This document shows, in pieces, positions 7,221 through 14,025 of a DNA stretch of 18,551 nucleotides (the first letter of the stretch is position 1; each line of letters begins with the position of its first letter). The notes under the pieces were generated by a model. It had not been told where the DNA came from. It did no database searches and saw only the letters and a list, made by a program, of their open reading frames with translations. The translations under genes were made by a program, and so were the position numbers. The stretch comes from an uncultured Collinsella sp. (GTDB lineage: Bacteria > Actinomycetota > Coriobacteriia > Coriobacteriales > Coriobacteriaceae): positions 1 to 18,551 of the forward strand of contig CAJJTG010000042.1 in assembly GCA_905194675.1 (NCBI GenBank). The letters run 5' to 3'.

Positions 7221-7937
7221 TTAGAACAGGAGGGCGTATATGACGGCGATGACGACGGAGGGAAGCATATTGGCCGTGCGGAAGGTCTGAGGACGGATGA
7301 GGTTGACGCCGACGCAGAAGATGAGCATGGAGCCTACGAGCGAAAGGCTGTTGAGGGCTGCTGTGGTTATGATGGGGGAGAGCGCGCCGGCAAACAACGT
7401 GATCGTCCCCTGGAACACGGCGACGGGCAGGGCGGAGAAGATGCAGCCGCGGCCAAGCGAGGCCGTCATGGTGCAGACGATGATGCAGTCCAGTGCGCCC
7501 TTGAGGGCAAGCGTTGACCAGTCGCCGAGCAGGCCGTCCTGGATCGATCCCACAATGGCCATGGCGCCGATGCACACGGTGAGTGAAGTCGAGACAAAAG
7601 CGTTGGTGAACTCGTTATCGCCCTCACTGCCAGTCTTGCGCTTGAGCCATTCGCCAAGGTTCTCGATGGCGGCCTCCAAGTTGATGGCCTCGCCGATGAG
7701 CGAACCGAGCGCAAATGAGACGATGAGCATGGTGGTACCGGTGGTCGCTAGCGCCTTTCCATCGATGATGAGCATCTTTTGCATGGTGCCGCCCAGGCCG
7801 ATAAACAGGACGCACAGCCCCGATGCTTTCATGAGCGTGTCTTGGATGCGCGGTGTAATGAAGCGGCCGCCCGCTAATCCCAAAAGACCGCCCGCAACTA
7901 AAAGCGCAACGTTGATGATTGTTCCCAAGCCCGGCAT
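7221..7937 (-). CDS. DUF554 family integral membrane protein
   Basis: The frame can be extended to 8006, but the family N-terminus MPGLGTIINVALLVAGG starts at the ATG at 7937, which has AGGAGGG just upstream, so I use that start (238 residues). The protein is almost wholly hydrophobic, with about six or seven membrane segments, and contains the family-like FITPRIQDTLMKASG and LFIGLGGTMQKML stretches. A short charged loop (LKRKTGSEGDNEF) falls in the middle. DUF554 proteins are widespread in anaerobes and Firmicutes; their transported substrate or role is not known. It is a separate unit: the gene downstream on this strand starts from its own predicted promoter, and a palindrome lies upstream. 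Confidence 0.9.
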   Translation of the reverse strand: MPGLGTIINVALLVAGGLLGLAGGRFITPRIQDTLMKASGLCVLFIGLGGTMQKMLIIDGKALATTGTTMLIVSFALGSLIGEAINLEAAIENLGEWLKRKTGSEGDNEFTNAFVSTSLTVCIGAMAIVGSIQDGLLGDWSTLALKGALDCIIVCTMTASLGRGCIFSALPVAVFQGTITLFAGALSPIITTAALNSLSLVGSMLIFCVGVNLIRPQTFRTANMLPSVVIAVIYALLF

Positions 7938-8006
7938 GAGCCCTCCTGTATTGATGCCAACGTGGCAATCGTAGCAGAACGAAATGCGAGGCACATCGCG
8001 ACTCAT

Positions 8007-8049
8007 CTAATACGTTATATAAGTGGTATTAGGAATGATGCGCAGCATT
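8007..8049 (-). promoter_or_regulatory. Paired palindromes upstream of the DUF554 gene (candidate operator)
   Basis: CTAATAC (8007-8013) and GTATTAG (8026-8032) form a perfect seven-base inverted repeat around a 12-base AT-rich centre. On the minus strand that centre contains TATAAC, a plausible -10 element for the DUF554 gene. A second 16-base palindrome with one mismatched pair lies at 8034-8049. A repressor bound at the first repeat would cover the promoter. The second may act as a transcript hairpin after the upstream gene. Confidence 0.4.
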
Positions 8050-8055
8050 TAAGCC

Positions 8056-9486
8056 TCAGGTGGTTGTCGGGACATAGGGATAGTAGTCAAAGCGCAGTGT
8101 CATAAGCCGCTGTGGGGATTCAATAGCCGCGGCGATGATATTGGCATCGCGGGCACGATCAAACCCTTCGAGTTCGATCTGATACGAGACGTCTTGCATA
8201 ATGTCCAGACGTCGCCAGGCTAGAAGTGTGTCGCCATCGAATTCCAAGGTCTTGCCTCCGTCTGGGGCAACGGCGTATAGACGCAGTTTAGCGGTGGTTG
8301 CAGGGTCGACAACCGTGACCTTTTTAATTTCGTTTCGAGTATTCTTGGCGCCCAACAAGGTGAGCAGTGTTGGGGCCACGACCTCGCCTGATGGCAAAAA
8401 GACGACTTCGATGGATTCGGGAAATGCGATGATGGCCGACTTGCGGACGGGCTGATTGGCGGCGGCAACTTCGATGTTTGCAGCATCGATGACCTCTGTG
8501 TGGTCGAGGGCGGCAAGCACGCAGCAGTTACCTTCATCGATCTCCTGAGGATCAGCAAGCCCCAGACTGTCCGCGAGCTCGGGATCGTTTGGACCGGTAG
8601 CGGGCTCATTCGGTGCTTCGAAAGAAGCTGGGACGCTGTTTGTCGGCGACAGCGTGTCGCCCGCACCTGCTTCTTTGTCCGTGCTCTCTTCTTGTATGGT
8701 TGCGTTGATGGGTTCGTCGTTTGAGGGGAGCGTCTTGGCGTCAAGCGCGGAGGGGAGAATTCTGATGGCTCCGGATCCGTTCCACTCCATTTCGAGAAGC
8801 GCCGGGTCGGCAAGAATGCGTTGCCTGCTTTGCGCGTGGGCATCGATTTCAATAGGGCCTGCCTCTGTCCCTCGTGTAAGGCTGAGTGATCCGGCTGACT
8901 TCTCGAAATGAGCGTCTGTGTCTTTGGTGCTGACGGCGTAGAACAGCAGGGATGCTTCTCCCGCCGCGATGGCATCGGTGTCGGCTTTGGTCAGCCGCAA
9001 CGATGCTGTGAATGAGAGGGTGGGCTGCACATCGTCTGCATTCGCGGCGGCGCAGCCCAGACATATACCGCCTCCTTTCTCGAAAAACGCACCGTCGAAG
9101 GCGACCTTCGCTACGTTCGCCGAGTCATCGACCGAAGCGATGTCGATGCGCAGCTCTAAATTGCATGGATCGCCATCTGCATCGAGCACAACCGAGCGCC
9201 ATGTGCAGACGGCGCACCCCGCCTGGGAGCCGTTTGCCTTGTTCGAACGATTGATATCCACGACTATCGAGCCGTCCGTATTACGACGAAGGCATCCCGA
9301 GGTTGAGATTGCGGCCTGTGCGATCGAAAAACGCTTGCACGCAATGGCGCTCGACGGATTTGGTGCAGAGCTTAGGGCTGCTGGTAAGGAGTCCGCCATG
9401 ACGGGAGTCGCCCAAGCGGCGACAGGCGTTCCGGTTGCGAGCGCGCCGCAGAGTGCGACGACGGGCAAAAGGTTCTTCGATGCCAT
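8056..9486 (-). CDS. Secreted protein of unknown function with CxxC pairs
   Basis: The ATG at 9486 has AAGGAGA four bases upstream, giving 476 residues. Residues 1-26 are a Sec signal peptide ending AWA (24-26), so the mature protein should be exported. I recognise no catalytic domain. The N-terminal half (about 50-210) looks like a beta-rich domain with cysteines paired as CAVC (91-94) and CLGC (142-145), plus others that could form disulfides. A low-complexity acidic linker rich in Glu, Pro, Ser and Thr covers about 265-335. A second beta-rich domain follows and the protein ends MTLRFDYYPYVPTTT with no hydrophobic anchor and no sorting motif. It could be secreted freely or held by a partner. 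It lies 18 bases downstream of a small membrane protein gene and probably shares its transcript. Confidence 0.8.
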   Translation of the reverse strand: MASKNLLPVVALCGALATGTPVAAWATPVMADSLPAALSSAPNPSSAIACKRFSIAQAAISTSGCLRRNTDGSIVVDINRSNKANGSQAGCAVCTWRSVVLDADGDPCNLELRIDIASVDDSANVAKVAFDGAFFEKGGGICLGCAAANADDVQPTLSFTASLRLTKADTDAIAAGEASLLFYAVSTKDTDAHFEKSAGSLSLTRGTEAGPIEIDAHAQSRQRILADPALLEMEWNGSGAIRILPSALDAKTLPSNDEPINATIQEESTDKEAGAGDTLSPTNSVPASFEAPNEPATGPNDPELADSLGLADPQEIDEGNCCVLAALDHTEVIDAANIEVAAANQPVRKSAIIAFPESIEVVFLPSGEVVAPTLLTLLGAKNTRNEIKKVTVVDPATTAKLRLYAVAPDGGKTLEFDGDTLLAWRRLDIMQDVSYQIELEGFDRARDANIIAAAIESPQRLMTLRFDYYPYVPTTT

Positions 9487-9504
9487 GGGGTCTCCTTAGC
9501 TAAT

Positions 9505-9786
9505 TTAGTGCGGCCTGTCCGTGTTTCGTTTCTGGCTGCGTTTGATGTGCAGACCGAGGCCGGCGGTTCCCGCACCTGCTGCCGTGGCGCCTGCTGCCAA
9601 GAGCCATCGTCTGTCGTCTGCCTGTGCCAACGGTTCCTTGCAGTTGCCGCGGTCGAGCTCCGAGAGGTCGACCGTCACTTGCGTGGCGGCCTGCGCCTGT
9701 TCTTGCTGGGCAAAGGCCATGGCTGGCCCAAACGCTAGGATACTGACGGCGGCGGCCAGGGCGACGGCCTTATGCCGTGTGCGCAC
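9505..9786 (-). CDS. Small signal-peptide-bearing protein with C-terminal membrane segment
   Basis: I choose a GTG at 9786, giving 93 residues that start VRTRHKAVALAAAV (first residue read as Met), because this leaves a well-formed signal peptide ending near AFA. The alternative TTG at 9816 would add ten residues. Both overlap the stop of the upstream gene, so translation is probably coupled; the ribosome binding site is weak. After a short linker with a single cysteine (ELDRGNCKEP) comes a Gly/Ala-rich hydrophobic stretch (LLAAGATAAGAGTAGLGLHI) and a basic tail KRSQKRN. That layout is of a type I membrane protein or of a cell-wall protein lacking a clear LPXTG motif. No known family was recognised. 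Confidence 0.7.
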   Translation of the reverse strand: MRTRHKAVALAAAVSILAFGPAMAFAQQEQAQAATQVTVDLSELDRGNCKEPLAQADDRRWLLAAGATAAGAGTAGLGLHIKRSQKRNTDRPH

Positions 9787-10369
9787 CGGGCTCGACCGTC
9801 CAGGTGATCGTTGCAACCTGATCGCCTTCGCCGGTTACGCGGAAGATGTCGCGCGTGACGCGGGCGACGTTTCCGCTTGTCTTGAGCTTAATTTTGTCCG
9901 TGCCGCCGGCAATGCCCTGGTAGCCCATGTCGAAGGCTGCATTCTTGGAAAGATCGAGGCCCGTCTCCTGCATTGCGGCGCTGGCGTTCTGGAGTGCGCC
10001 GTCGGGGCCGACCTTAAAGTCGATGGAATTCTGCGCGGTTCCGGCCTTGGCGTCGGCGGCAATGGTCCAGGTGTTCATGGCGTCGATCTTCATGTTGGTG
10101 ACATGGATGCCGTAGGCCGAATGATTGTCGATGGTGGTCGCGTCTTCTGAGGGGCCCTGAAGCGTGCCGTCGGCCTTGGCGACGAAGGGAATAACCGTCG
10201 GAACTTTGAACTCTACGTTGTCGATCTCGGTCCTGACCATTACTTTCGTGGTTCCAACGCGCCCGGCTGCCAGAGCTGGCGTCGGGGCGGCGCCCATTGC
10301 GAGCGCGAGCGCAAGCCCTGCGCCCACGGCGAGTGCCCTGGCTCCGCTCAGGTTCATGGGTGTGTTCAT
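9770..10369 (-). CDS. Secreted protein of unknown function, probable beta-sandwich
   Basis: The 199-residue product starts at an ATG (10369) with AAAGGA seven bases upstream. It has a basic-hydrophobic signal peptide that appears to be cleaved after the ALA at 32-34. The mature part has regular short beta-like strands, for example TTKVMVRTEIDNVEFKVPT and DKIKLKTSGNVARVTR, and ends in ATITWTVEPG. That end is reminiscent of the closing strand of WxL-type and other surface beta-sandwich domains, but the similarity is too weak to assign the family. There is no C-terminal anchor and no cysteine in the mature part. It sits mid-cluster, 87 bases after the preceding gene and overlapping the next by 17 bases. 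A surface or assembly role is a guess. Confidence 0.8.
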   Translation of the reverse strand: MNTPMNLSGARALAVGAGLALALAMGAAPTPALAAGRVGTTKVMVRTEIDNVEFKVPTVIPFVAKADGTLQGPSEDATTIDNHSAYGIHVTNMKIDAMNTWTIAADAKAGTAQNSIDFKVGPDGALQNASAAMQETGLDLSKNAAFDMGYQGIAGGTDKIKLKTSGNVARVTRDIFRVTGEGDQVATITWTVEPGAHTA

Positions 10370-10388
10370 AATCGATCCTTTCTGCTCG

Positions 10389-10407
10389 TCACGGACTGTT
10401 TCCGTGA
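10389..10407 (-). promoter_or_regulatory. Leader hairpin upstream of the 199-residue secreted protein
   Basis: TCACGGA (10389-10395) and TCCGTGA (10401-10407) are a perfect seven-base inverted repeat with a five-base loop, 20 bases before the ATG at 10369. A second, bulged GC-rich stem lies at about 10421-10439 (GGGGACAG against CTGCCCC). No U-tract follows either, so a terminator is unlikely. They could protect the downstream mRNA segment or be an operator. Confidence 0.4.
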
Positions 10408-10456
10408 TGGTTGGACGAATGGGGACAGGGTGCTGCCCCTACGAGCGCGTCGGTCA

Positions 10457-10966
10457 CTAACCTTCTGCCTGGGCCACCCGCACTTTGACGCGCGTCGGAT
10501 TGCCGTGGGTGTCGTAGGTCTTGGCATCGAGTGCCTGAATCTCGATATATGCCTCGCCTTCTTGGATATCGCCGGCGGGGCAGGTCTCAACCGTCTTGCC
10601 GGCTTCGACCACACCGGACTCATAGATGGTCTCGTCGTTTTGAATCACGCGGAAACGCTGGGGAAACTTGTTGTCTTGGACGTTTTGCACGTTGACGCGC
10701 AACTTGCCGCCTTCCTGCAACTGTGCGACCGGCGCGACCGAGATCGTCATCATGTTGTCGCGGACGATGGCGTCGAGCTCATCCTGGATTTCTTGGCGCG
10801 ATTTACCCTCTGCCGTCGTGACTGAGGCGCCTGCTTCGGGCACGGGCTGCGACTGCCAGGCGTATAGCCCTACGGCGACGAGGGCACAGACGATAGCCAA
10901 GCAGACAACGACGAGTTTCTTGCGACGCCCCAGTCCTGCAAGGCGGGGCGGCTTCTTCGCACTCAT
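10457..10966 (-). CDS. Single-pass membrane protein with extracytoplasmic beta domain, unknown function
   Basis: A longer open frame reaches 11329, but translation almost certainly starts at the ATG at 10966. That ATG overlaps the upstream gene's stop as ATGA and gives a sensible 169-residue protein. The first 17 residues are basic (MSAKKPPRLAGLGRRKK), followed by one membrane helix (about 18-39), so the N-terminus is inside. The outer part begins with a helical segment (SRQEIQDELDAIVRDNMM) and continues as a compact beta domain with LRVNVQNVQDNKFPQRFRV, YESGVVEAGKTVETCPAG and a final AYIEIQALDAKTYDTHGNP. I have the impression that such proteins recur in gut actinobacteria and firmicutes, but I know of no function. 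It is likely made together with the next surface genes. Confidence 0.82.
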   Translation of the reverse strand: MSAKKPPRLAGLGRRKKLVVVCLAIVCALVAVGLYAWQSQPVPEAGASVTTAEGKSRQEIQDELDAIVRDNMMTISVAPVAQLQEGGKLRVNVQNVQDNKFPQRFRVIQNDETIYESGVVEAGKTVETCPAGDIQEGEAYIEIQALDAKTYDTHGNPTRVKVRVAQAEG

Positions 10967-11259
10967 GCGGCGTCCTTGGTGGTATAGACACGTGCGAACG
11001 TGGACGGGTCCGCTCCAAAGAGCATGTGAAGCATCAGGCGGCGCGAGTAGATGAGCTCGTCGAAGTCGTGGGGGAGCTCGATGTTGTGGATACGCGCGAT
11101 GTGGTGGGCGAGCGTCGAGAACGACTCGGGGTCGCAGATAACATCGGTGGTGACGTGGTAGACCGTCGTATCGGGGAACGCCTCTTCGTCGAAAGGCAGG
11201 AGATAGGGATCGTCGTCGACCTCGATGGCGACGCCGTACTGGGGCCAGTAATATGCCAT
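10963..11259 (-). CDS. Small hypothetical protein heading the surface-protein cluster
   Basis: The ATG at 11259 has GGGAGG five bases upstream, giving 98 residues with no signal peptide or membrane segment. The protein is acidic and begins MAYYWPQYGVAIEVDDDPYL; a later stretch reads HHIARIHNIELPHDFDELIY. I recognise no family. The AIEVDDDP block slightly recalls restriction-endonuclease-like folds, but no full active-site pattern can be traced, so I do not claim this. The stop overlaps the next gene's start by four bases (ATGA), a sign of coupled translation with the membrane protein that follows. It is the first gene after the divergent regulatory region. Confidence 0.75.
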   Translation of the reverse strand: MAYYWPQYGVAIEVDDDPYLLPFDEEAFPDTTVYHVTTDVICDPESFSTLAHHIARIHNIELPHDFDELIYSRRLMLHMLFGADPSTFARVYTTKDAA

Positions 11260-11280
11260 GGGAACCTCCCTGCTTCTGGG

Positions 11281-11304
11281 GCCAAAACTTCCATTGGTTT
11301 TGGC
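11281..11304. repeat. Perfect 8-base inverted repeat in the 11259 gene leader
   Basis: GCCAAAAC (11281-11288) and GTTTTGGC (11297-11304) are perfect inverted repeats around TTCCATTG. The site lies 22 bases upstream of the ATG at 11259, so on the minus strand it is either an operator or a 5' leader hairpin close to the ribosome binding site. Confidence 0.55.
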
Positions 11305-11333
11305 TGTTGATGCCGACCGTATCAGTCACTACT

Positions 11334-11369
11334 TGACCAATTTCTGACCAAATGCTTGACGGATTGACA
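11334..11369 (+). promoter_or_regulatory. Tandem TTGACC-type direct repeats (candidate activator sites)
   Basis: TGAC occurs at 11334, 11345, 11357 and 11365, the first three inside TTGACCAA, CTGACCAA and TTGACGG. The 11 and 12 base spacings place these three on one face of the helix. They directly precede and partly overlap the predicted -35 of the lactate dehydrogenase operon. OmpR/PhoP-type regulators often bind such tandem direct repeats; the actual regulator is unknown. Confidence 0.4.
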
Positions 11370-11392
11370 TCTCCGCAGGTGAAAGATGGTAA
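11364..11392 (+). promoter_or_regulatory. Predicted promoter of the lactate dehydrogenase-Etf operon
   Basis: A consensus -35 TTGACA (11364-11369) is followed after 17 bases by TGGTAA (11387-11392), a poor -10 match with AT-rich bases after it. The weak -10 fits a promoter that needs an activator. Assignment is by eye. Confidence 0.4.
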
Positions 11393-11605
11393 AAATTACT
11401 TCAACTTTTTTCGAGCAACAATTGCGTGGTCGCTGGCGGTAAAGCGACATGTGTCAAAAGCATCGTCTGCCGAGGAAACCTTGCCGCTCGCCGAATTGCA
11501 CGAACGTAAAAATCGCCAATTATGGAGACGGTCTCGAACACGTCGACGAAACGATGCGGTAACATCTCCCTGCAAACACTGTAGTTAGCTAAAGGGGGAG
11601 TTCGC

Positions 11606-13207
11606 GTGTCTGCAACTATCAAACCCTTCACCGACGAGTTCGAAGAGTATGGTCGCGATGAGTCTCGCGCATCGGGCGAGGCCTCGAGCATCTCGTTTCC
11701 GACAACGGAGGACGAGGTCCGCGCCATTTTGAAAAAGCTCCATGCCGAGCGTGTACCGGTGACGGTTCAGGGCGCCCGGACCGGCCTTGCCGCCGGCGCC
11801 GTGCCTCATGGCGGTCACATTCTCAATACTTCCCGCATGAATCGCTACCTGGGCATTCGCCGCGATGAGCAGGGCCGCTTTCTTTTGCGTGTGGCGCCCG
11901 GCGTCGTGCTGTCTGAGCTGCGCAAGCAACTGGGCAAGAAAGTGCTGCCGACTGCCGGCTGGGACCAGGCATCGCTTGAAGCCTACGAGGAGTTCCAAGA
12001 AGCTCCCGAGCAATTCTTTCCCACCGATCCCACCGAGGCATCTGCCTGTCTGGGCGGTATGGCGGCGTGCAACGCCTCCGGTGCCCGCAGCTATGCCTAT
12101 GGCCCCATGCGCCCGCATATCACGGGCCTTCACGTTGCGCTGGCAGATGGCGATTTGCTCGAGCTTCACCGCGGTGAGGTTTTTGCTCAGGGCCGTCGCC
12201 TGTCACTTGTGACGGTGGAAGGTCGTTCGCTTGAGCTCGATCTTCCTGACTACACCATGCCCAAGACCAAAAATGCTTCGGGCTTTTTTGTTGCGGACAA
12301 TATGGACGCCATCGATCTCTTTATCGGCGCATGCGGCACGCTCGGCGTTATCACCGAGCTCGAGATCGCCCTGCAGCCTGCTCCCGCGGTTGCGTGGGGC
12401 GTGAGCTGCTTTTTCGATAGCGAGGACAAGGCCGTTGCCTTTACCGATTCCGTGCGCCCGGTCCTGTCCCACGCGGCCGCTATTGAGTATTTCGATGCCG
12501 GCGCCCTAGATATCCTTCGCCGCCAGCGCGAGCGATCGACCGCATTTGCCTCACTGCCGGCACTCGACGATGAGGCAAAGGTCTGCGTCTACGTGGAACT
12601 CGACTGCGACGACGAGGCGCAGGCGACCGAGGAGCTGTACCACTTGGGATGGGTTTTGGAGCTTGCGGGTGGGCGCGACGACGCGACCTGGGTCGCGCGC
12701 ACCGAGGTCGATCGCGAGTGCCAGCGGTTCTTCCGCCATGCGGTTCCCGAGAGCGTCAACATGCTCATCGACGAGCGTCGCCGCACAGATCCTACCATCA
12801 CCAAACTGGGCTCGGACATGTCGGTGCCCAACGCGCGCCTGGCCGATGTCGTTGCCCTCTATCGCCGCACGCTGGCCGATAGCGGGCTTGAGTCTGCCGC
12901 CTGGGGGCATATCGGCAACAACCATCTGCATGTGAATATCCTGCCGCGCGATGCGCAGGATTACCGCTGCGGCGGAGAACTCTTTGCCCAGTGGGCTTCC
13001 GAGGTCACGGCCATGGGCGGCGCCGTCTCCGCCGAACACGGCGTCGGCAAGATCAAGGCGGGCTTCTTGGAGACGATGTACGGTCACGAGGCCATGGTCG
13101 AGTCGGCGCGGCTCAAGCTCCAGCTCGATCCTGCCGGGCAGTTGGGTCGCGGCAACCTGTTTTCGGAGAAGCTCTTGGATGAGCTCGTCCAGAAAGGAGG
13201 CGCGTGA
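11606..13207 (+). CDS. lctD: FAD-binding lactate dehydrogenase-like subunit (LctD/GlcD family)
   Basis: A GTG at 11606 with AAAGGGGGAG upstream gives 533 residues. The N-terminal PCMH-type FAD domain shows VPVTVQGARTGLAAGAVPHGG (about 50-70), the conserved AACNASGARSYAYGP (153-167) and GACGTLGVITELEIAL (241-256). The C-terminal half has the FAD-oxidase signature WGHIGNNHLHVN (433-444), with histidines at metal-binding positions, and AEHGVGKIKAGFLE (476-489). Family members oxidise D-lactate, glycolate or similar 2-hydroxy acids with FAD. Because etfB and a ferredoxin-fused etfA follow directly, this is most likely the LctD subunit of an electron-confurcating Ldh-EtfAB complex in the cytosol, as described in Acetobacterium woodii. 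There lactate oxidation with NAD+ is driven by reduced ferredoxin. D- versus L-lactate, or another 2-hydroxy acid, cannot be decided from sequence. No lactate permease lies in the window. Confidence 0.88.
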   Translation: MSATIKPFTDEFEEYGRDESRASGEASSISFPTTEDEVRAILKKLHAERVPVTVQGARTGLAAGAVPHGGHILNTSRMNRYLGIRRDEQGRFLLRVAPGVVLSELRKQLGKKVLPTAGWDQASLEAYEEFQEAPEQFFPTDPTEASACLGGMAACNASGARSYAYGPMRPHITGLHVALADGDLLELHRGEVFAQGRRLSLVTVEGRSLELDLPDYTMPKTKNASGFFVADNMDAIDLFIGACGTLGVITELEIALQPAPAVAWGVSCFFDSEDKAVAFTDSVRPVLSHAAAIEYFDAGALDILRRQRERSTAFASLPALDDEAKVCVYVELDCDDEAQATEELYHLGWVLELAGGRDDATWVARTEVDRECQRFFRHAVPESVNMLIDERRRTDPTITKLGSDMSVPNARLADVVALYRRTLADSGLESAAWGHIGNNHLHVNILPRDAQDYRCGGELFAQWASEVTAMGGAVSAEHGVGKIKAGFLETMYGHEAMVESARLKLQLDPAGQLGRGNLFSEKLLDELVQKGGA

Positions 13208-13209
13208 AG

Positions 13210-14025
13210 ATGAGCGATTTCCATATGGTGGTGTGTGTCAAGGCGGTGCCGGGCAGCACCGAGGTCAAGATGGACCCCAAGACCAATACCATCGTGCGCG
13301 ATGGCAAACAGGCGGTCATTAATCCCTTTGACGCGAGCGCTTTGGAATGCGCGCTGGCGCTGAAGGACGACTTTATCGGCTTTGGCATGGACGTGCGCGT
13401 AACGGTGGTGTCGATGGGCATCCCCGCGACCGAATCGCTATTGCGCGACTGCATCGCCCGAGGCGCCGATGACGCGCTGCTGCTAACCGATCGCGCCTTT
13501 GCGGGTGCCGATACCCTGGCAACCACCTATGCCCTCAAGTGCGGCATCGAGGCGCTTGATGAGGACTTCGACCTGCTCATCTGCGGCAAGATGGCGGTGG
13601 ACGGCGATACGGCCCAGATTGGTCCCGAGCTTGCCGGTGCCTTTGAGATTCCCTGCGTGACCGACGTGAGCTGCGTGCAGAGCGCGGGCTTTACGACCTG
13701 TGGTTCACTGGCGCTTGTCCACGGCTGCGATGCCGGCGAGGAGACGGTGTATCTGGAGATGCCGTGCGCGATGACGACCGCCAAGGAGATCGGCCAGCTG
13801 CGTATGCCGAGCATTGCCGGTATTCGTGCGGCCGAGGAGGCGGACGTGCGCGTGGTCAGCGCTGCCGACGTGAACGCCGACCCTGCGCGCTGCGGTCTTG
13901 CCGGCTCGCCGACACGGGTCGTGCGATCGTTTGTGCCCGACCGCGACCAAACGTGCGAGGCCGTTGACGGAACGGCGTCCGAGCAGGCGGCGAAACTTGC
14001 CAAGATTATCGAGGGGATGGCATAG
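13210..14025 (+). CDS. lctB: Electron transfer flavoprotein subunit beta of the Ldh-Etf complex
   Basis: I choose the ATG at 13210 because AAAGGAGG (13193-13200) is nine bases upstream. A GTG at 13204 would be only three bases from it. The 271-residue protein has the EtfB N-terminus HMVVCVKAVPGSTEVK, then INPFDASALECAL (38-50) and CGKMAVDGDTAQIGPELA (125-142). The last stretch closely resembles the FAD-binding segment of bifurcating EtfB proteins, which carry FAD where ordinary EtfB has AMP. This subunit would bind the bifurcating FAD that accepts electrons from NADH or ferredoxin. It sits between lctD and the etfA gene; its TAG is followed at once by the next ATG, so expression is tightly coupled. 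Confidence 0.92.
   Translation: MSDFHMVVCVKAVPGSTEVKMDPKTNTIVRDGKQAVINPFDASALECALALKDDFIGFGMDVRVTVVSMGIPATESLLRDCIARGADDALLLTDRAFAGADTLATTYALKCGIEALDEDFDLLICGKMAVDGDTAQIGPELAGAFEIPCVTDVSCVQSAGFTTCGSLALVHGCDAGEETVYLEMPCAMTTAKEIGQLRMPSIAGIRAAEEADVRVVSAADVNADPARCGLAGSPTRVVRSFVPDRDQTCEAVDGTASEQAAKLAKIIEGMA

Larger units (their letters stand above)
11260..11605. promoter_or_regulatory. Divergent regulatory region between the surface cluster and the lactate dehydrogenase operon
   Basis: This 346-base gap holds no convincing gene. It contains a perfect inverted repeat at 11281-11304, tandem TTGACC-type repeats at 11334-11369, a predicted plus-strand promoter at 11364-11392, and a long leader of about 200 bases with a short palindrome GAGAC-G-GTCTC (11525-11535). 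No known riboswitch was recognised in the leader. Confidence 0.6.

Noticed and set aside
7938..8006. N-terminal extension of the DUF554 protein
   Set aside because: The family N-terminus MPGLGTIINV begins at 7937 with AGGAGGG in front; the extension would cover the promoter region.
10967..11329. N-terminal extension of the single-pass membrane protein across the 98-residue gene
   Set aside because: The ATG at 10966 forms an ATGA overlap and gives a normal basic-plus-helix start; the upstream region is coded in another frame.
11393..11605. Riboswitch in the long leader of the lactate dehydrogenase operon
   Set aside because: Only short palindromes are visible and no known riboswitch core could be matched by eye.
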